Origin: an uncultured Planctomycetaceae bacterium
GTDB taxonomy: Bacteria; Planctomycetota; Planctomycetia; Pirellulales; Lacipirellulaceae
DNA: 7,282 nt
Reading direction: 5' to 3'
Assembly (NCBI GenBank): GCA_937860165.1
Contig: CALMBE010000468.1
Coordinates: 1 to 7,282, forward strand
The notes beneath the pieces were generated by a model. The model did not search any database. It saw nothing but the letters and a program-made list of their open reading frames with translations, and was not told where the DNA came from. The translations under genes and the position numbers were made by a program. Shown in pieces: positions 6,734-7,282 of this stretch (position 1 is the first letter of the stretch; the number at the start of each line of letters is the position of its first letter).

Positions 6734-6874
6734 CTAGTTCTTAAGTTTTCTCTAACGACTTACGACTTTTCCCCCGTCGTGCTCGTTGTGTCGTCGTGGT
6801 AAATCTGACTTGGCGCTGTAGTATTAAATGACGTACGTTTTAACTGAACACGTCGAGGGTTGATTCCGAAATCG

Positions 6875-7282
6875 ATGGCTGTTACCGATCAACGCGACTT
6901 CGCTCTGGAACTCACCCAGCAACTCCGCTCAGCGGGGTTCGAGGCCTTGTGGGCGGGGGGATGTGTCCGCGATCAACTGCTCGGCCGAGAGCCGCAGGAT
7001 TTCGATGTCGCCACGAATGCCCGGCCCGATGAAATTCGCCAGCTTTTCGGCAAACGCCGCACCCTGGAACTGGGTGCCGCGTTTGGAGTGATCAGCGTGC
7101 TGGGTCGCGGTGCTTTGCACCCGATCGAAGTCGCTACCTTTCGCAGCGATGGCGCGTATGTCGATGGTCGGCACCCTTCGACAGTCGAATTTACAACCGC
7201 CGAACAAGATGCCCAGCGCCGCGACTTCACGATCAATGGTTTGTTTCTCGAACCCCTGACTGGAGAAGTGATCGACTATGTC
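6875..7282 (+). CDS. CCA tRNA nucleotidyltransferase / poly(A) polymerase family, N-terminal fragment (runs off the right edge)
   Basis: The first 136 residues are present. The class II nucleotidyltransferase head is clear: WAGGCVRDQLLG (G28, G29, R32, D33), the catalytic pair D42 and D44 in QDFDVATNARPDEI, the LGAAFGVISV strand, EVATFRSDGAY, and RRDFTINGLF (R115-F124), which binds the nucleotide. Known: such enzymes add or repair the CCA end of tRNA, or in some lineages add poly(A) tails to RNA. The residues that separate the two activities lie in the missing C-terminal part, so I assign only the family. ATG 6875 places the motifs at normal distances; TTG 6860 is the only in-frame alternative. 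GAGGG at 6855-6859 is 15 bases from the ATG, too far for a good Shine-Dalgarno. No convincing promoter is visible, though the 187-bp repeat element separates it from addA, so separate transcription is plausible. Confidence 0.93.
   Translation, partial: MAVTDQRDFALELTQQLRSAGFEALWAGGCVRDQLLGREPQDFDVATNARPDEIRQLFGKRRTLELGAAFGVISVLGRGALHPIEVATFRSDGAYVDGRHPSTVEFTTAEQDAQRRDFTINGLFLEPLTGEVIDYV

Larger units (their letters stand above)
6614..6800. repeat. 187-bp element with 26-bp inverted terminal repeats (MITE-like)
   Basis: The left end (6614-6639, starting ACCACAACGACACAACGAGC) and the right end (6775-6800, ending TTGTGTCGTCGTGGT) are inverted copies over 26 bp with a single mismatch. Inside lie a G-run tract (6651-6681), two GTCATTCCC units at 6691 and 6711, and a perfect hairpin (6714-6733). 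There is no open reading frame of note, so any mobility would need a transposase in trans. I see no clear target-site duplication (flanks TTGA and AAATC). It begins five bases after the addA stop. Its transcript could form a 26-bp stem enclosing 135 bases and might act as a 3' stabilising structure or weak terminator. Similar CGT/CTT-rich 'cacgac' end repeats occur between genes in environmental genomes, as I recall; copy number is untested. Confidence 0.7.

Noticed and set aside
6614..6800. CRISPR array or small RNA gene in the intergenic repeats
   Set aside because: The repeats are inverted rather than regularly spaced direct repeats, and there is no spacer pattern or known RNA fold.
6810..6839. 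Possible sigma-70 promoter (TTGGCG and TACGTT, 18-bp spacing) before the CCA-enzyme gene
   Set aside because: Matches to the consensus are too poor on the -10 side to support a call.

Overview
The window holds the C-terminal ~90% of an addB-like gene, a complete addA and the start of a CCA-adding enzyme/poly(A) polymerase gene, all on the + strand. At the left edge a fragment of a LuxI-family acyl-homoserine-lactone synthase gene reads the other way. Protein style (AddB ending with RSLEKTW, AddA with an AGAGCGKT Walker A), frequent CGA and TTG codons, poor Shine-Dalgarno sequences and palindromic intergenic repeats suggest an environmental planctomycete. This is a judgement from memory of such proteins, not a search result. 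The LuxI fragment instead looks alphaproteobacterial.

Layout. 1-248 (-): N-terminal 82 residues of the LuxI-type synthase, running off the left edge. 249-322: its leader, with a hairpin around the ribosome binding site, a second small hairpin, and a 22-bp lux-box-like dyad centred about 63 bp upstream of the ATG. 323-373: a transition with no gene. 371/374-3064 (+): AddB-like subunit, joined in the middle of its first helicase-like domain; the part that normally carries the N-terminal nucleotide-binding (Walker A-like) region is missing. 3043-3088: a double palindrome that supplies the last codons and stop of addB and fills most of the gap before addA. 3111-6608 (+): complete AddA helicase-nuclease. 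6609-6874: intergenic region dominated by a 187-bp element with 26-bp inverted ends, which encloses a five-run G-tract and a dRS3-like hairpin. 6875-7282 (+): N-terminal 136 residues of the tRNA nucleotidyltransferase-family enzyme, running off the right edge.

AddA and AddB together form the AddAB (RexAB-type) helicase-nuclease that processes double-strand breaks for RecA-dependent repair. Both nuclease sites and all AddA helicase motifs appear intact, so the pair would be functional but for the missing AddB N-terminus. The most notable point is the left junction. A quorum-sensing synthase with its probable LuxR box abuts an addB cut mid-domain, which means either a real rearrangement or transfer that destroyed addB's 5' end, or a chimeric assembly join near 323-373. 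Sequence alone cannot separate these.
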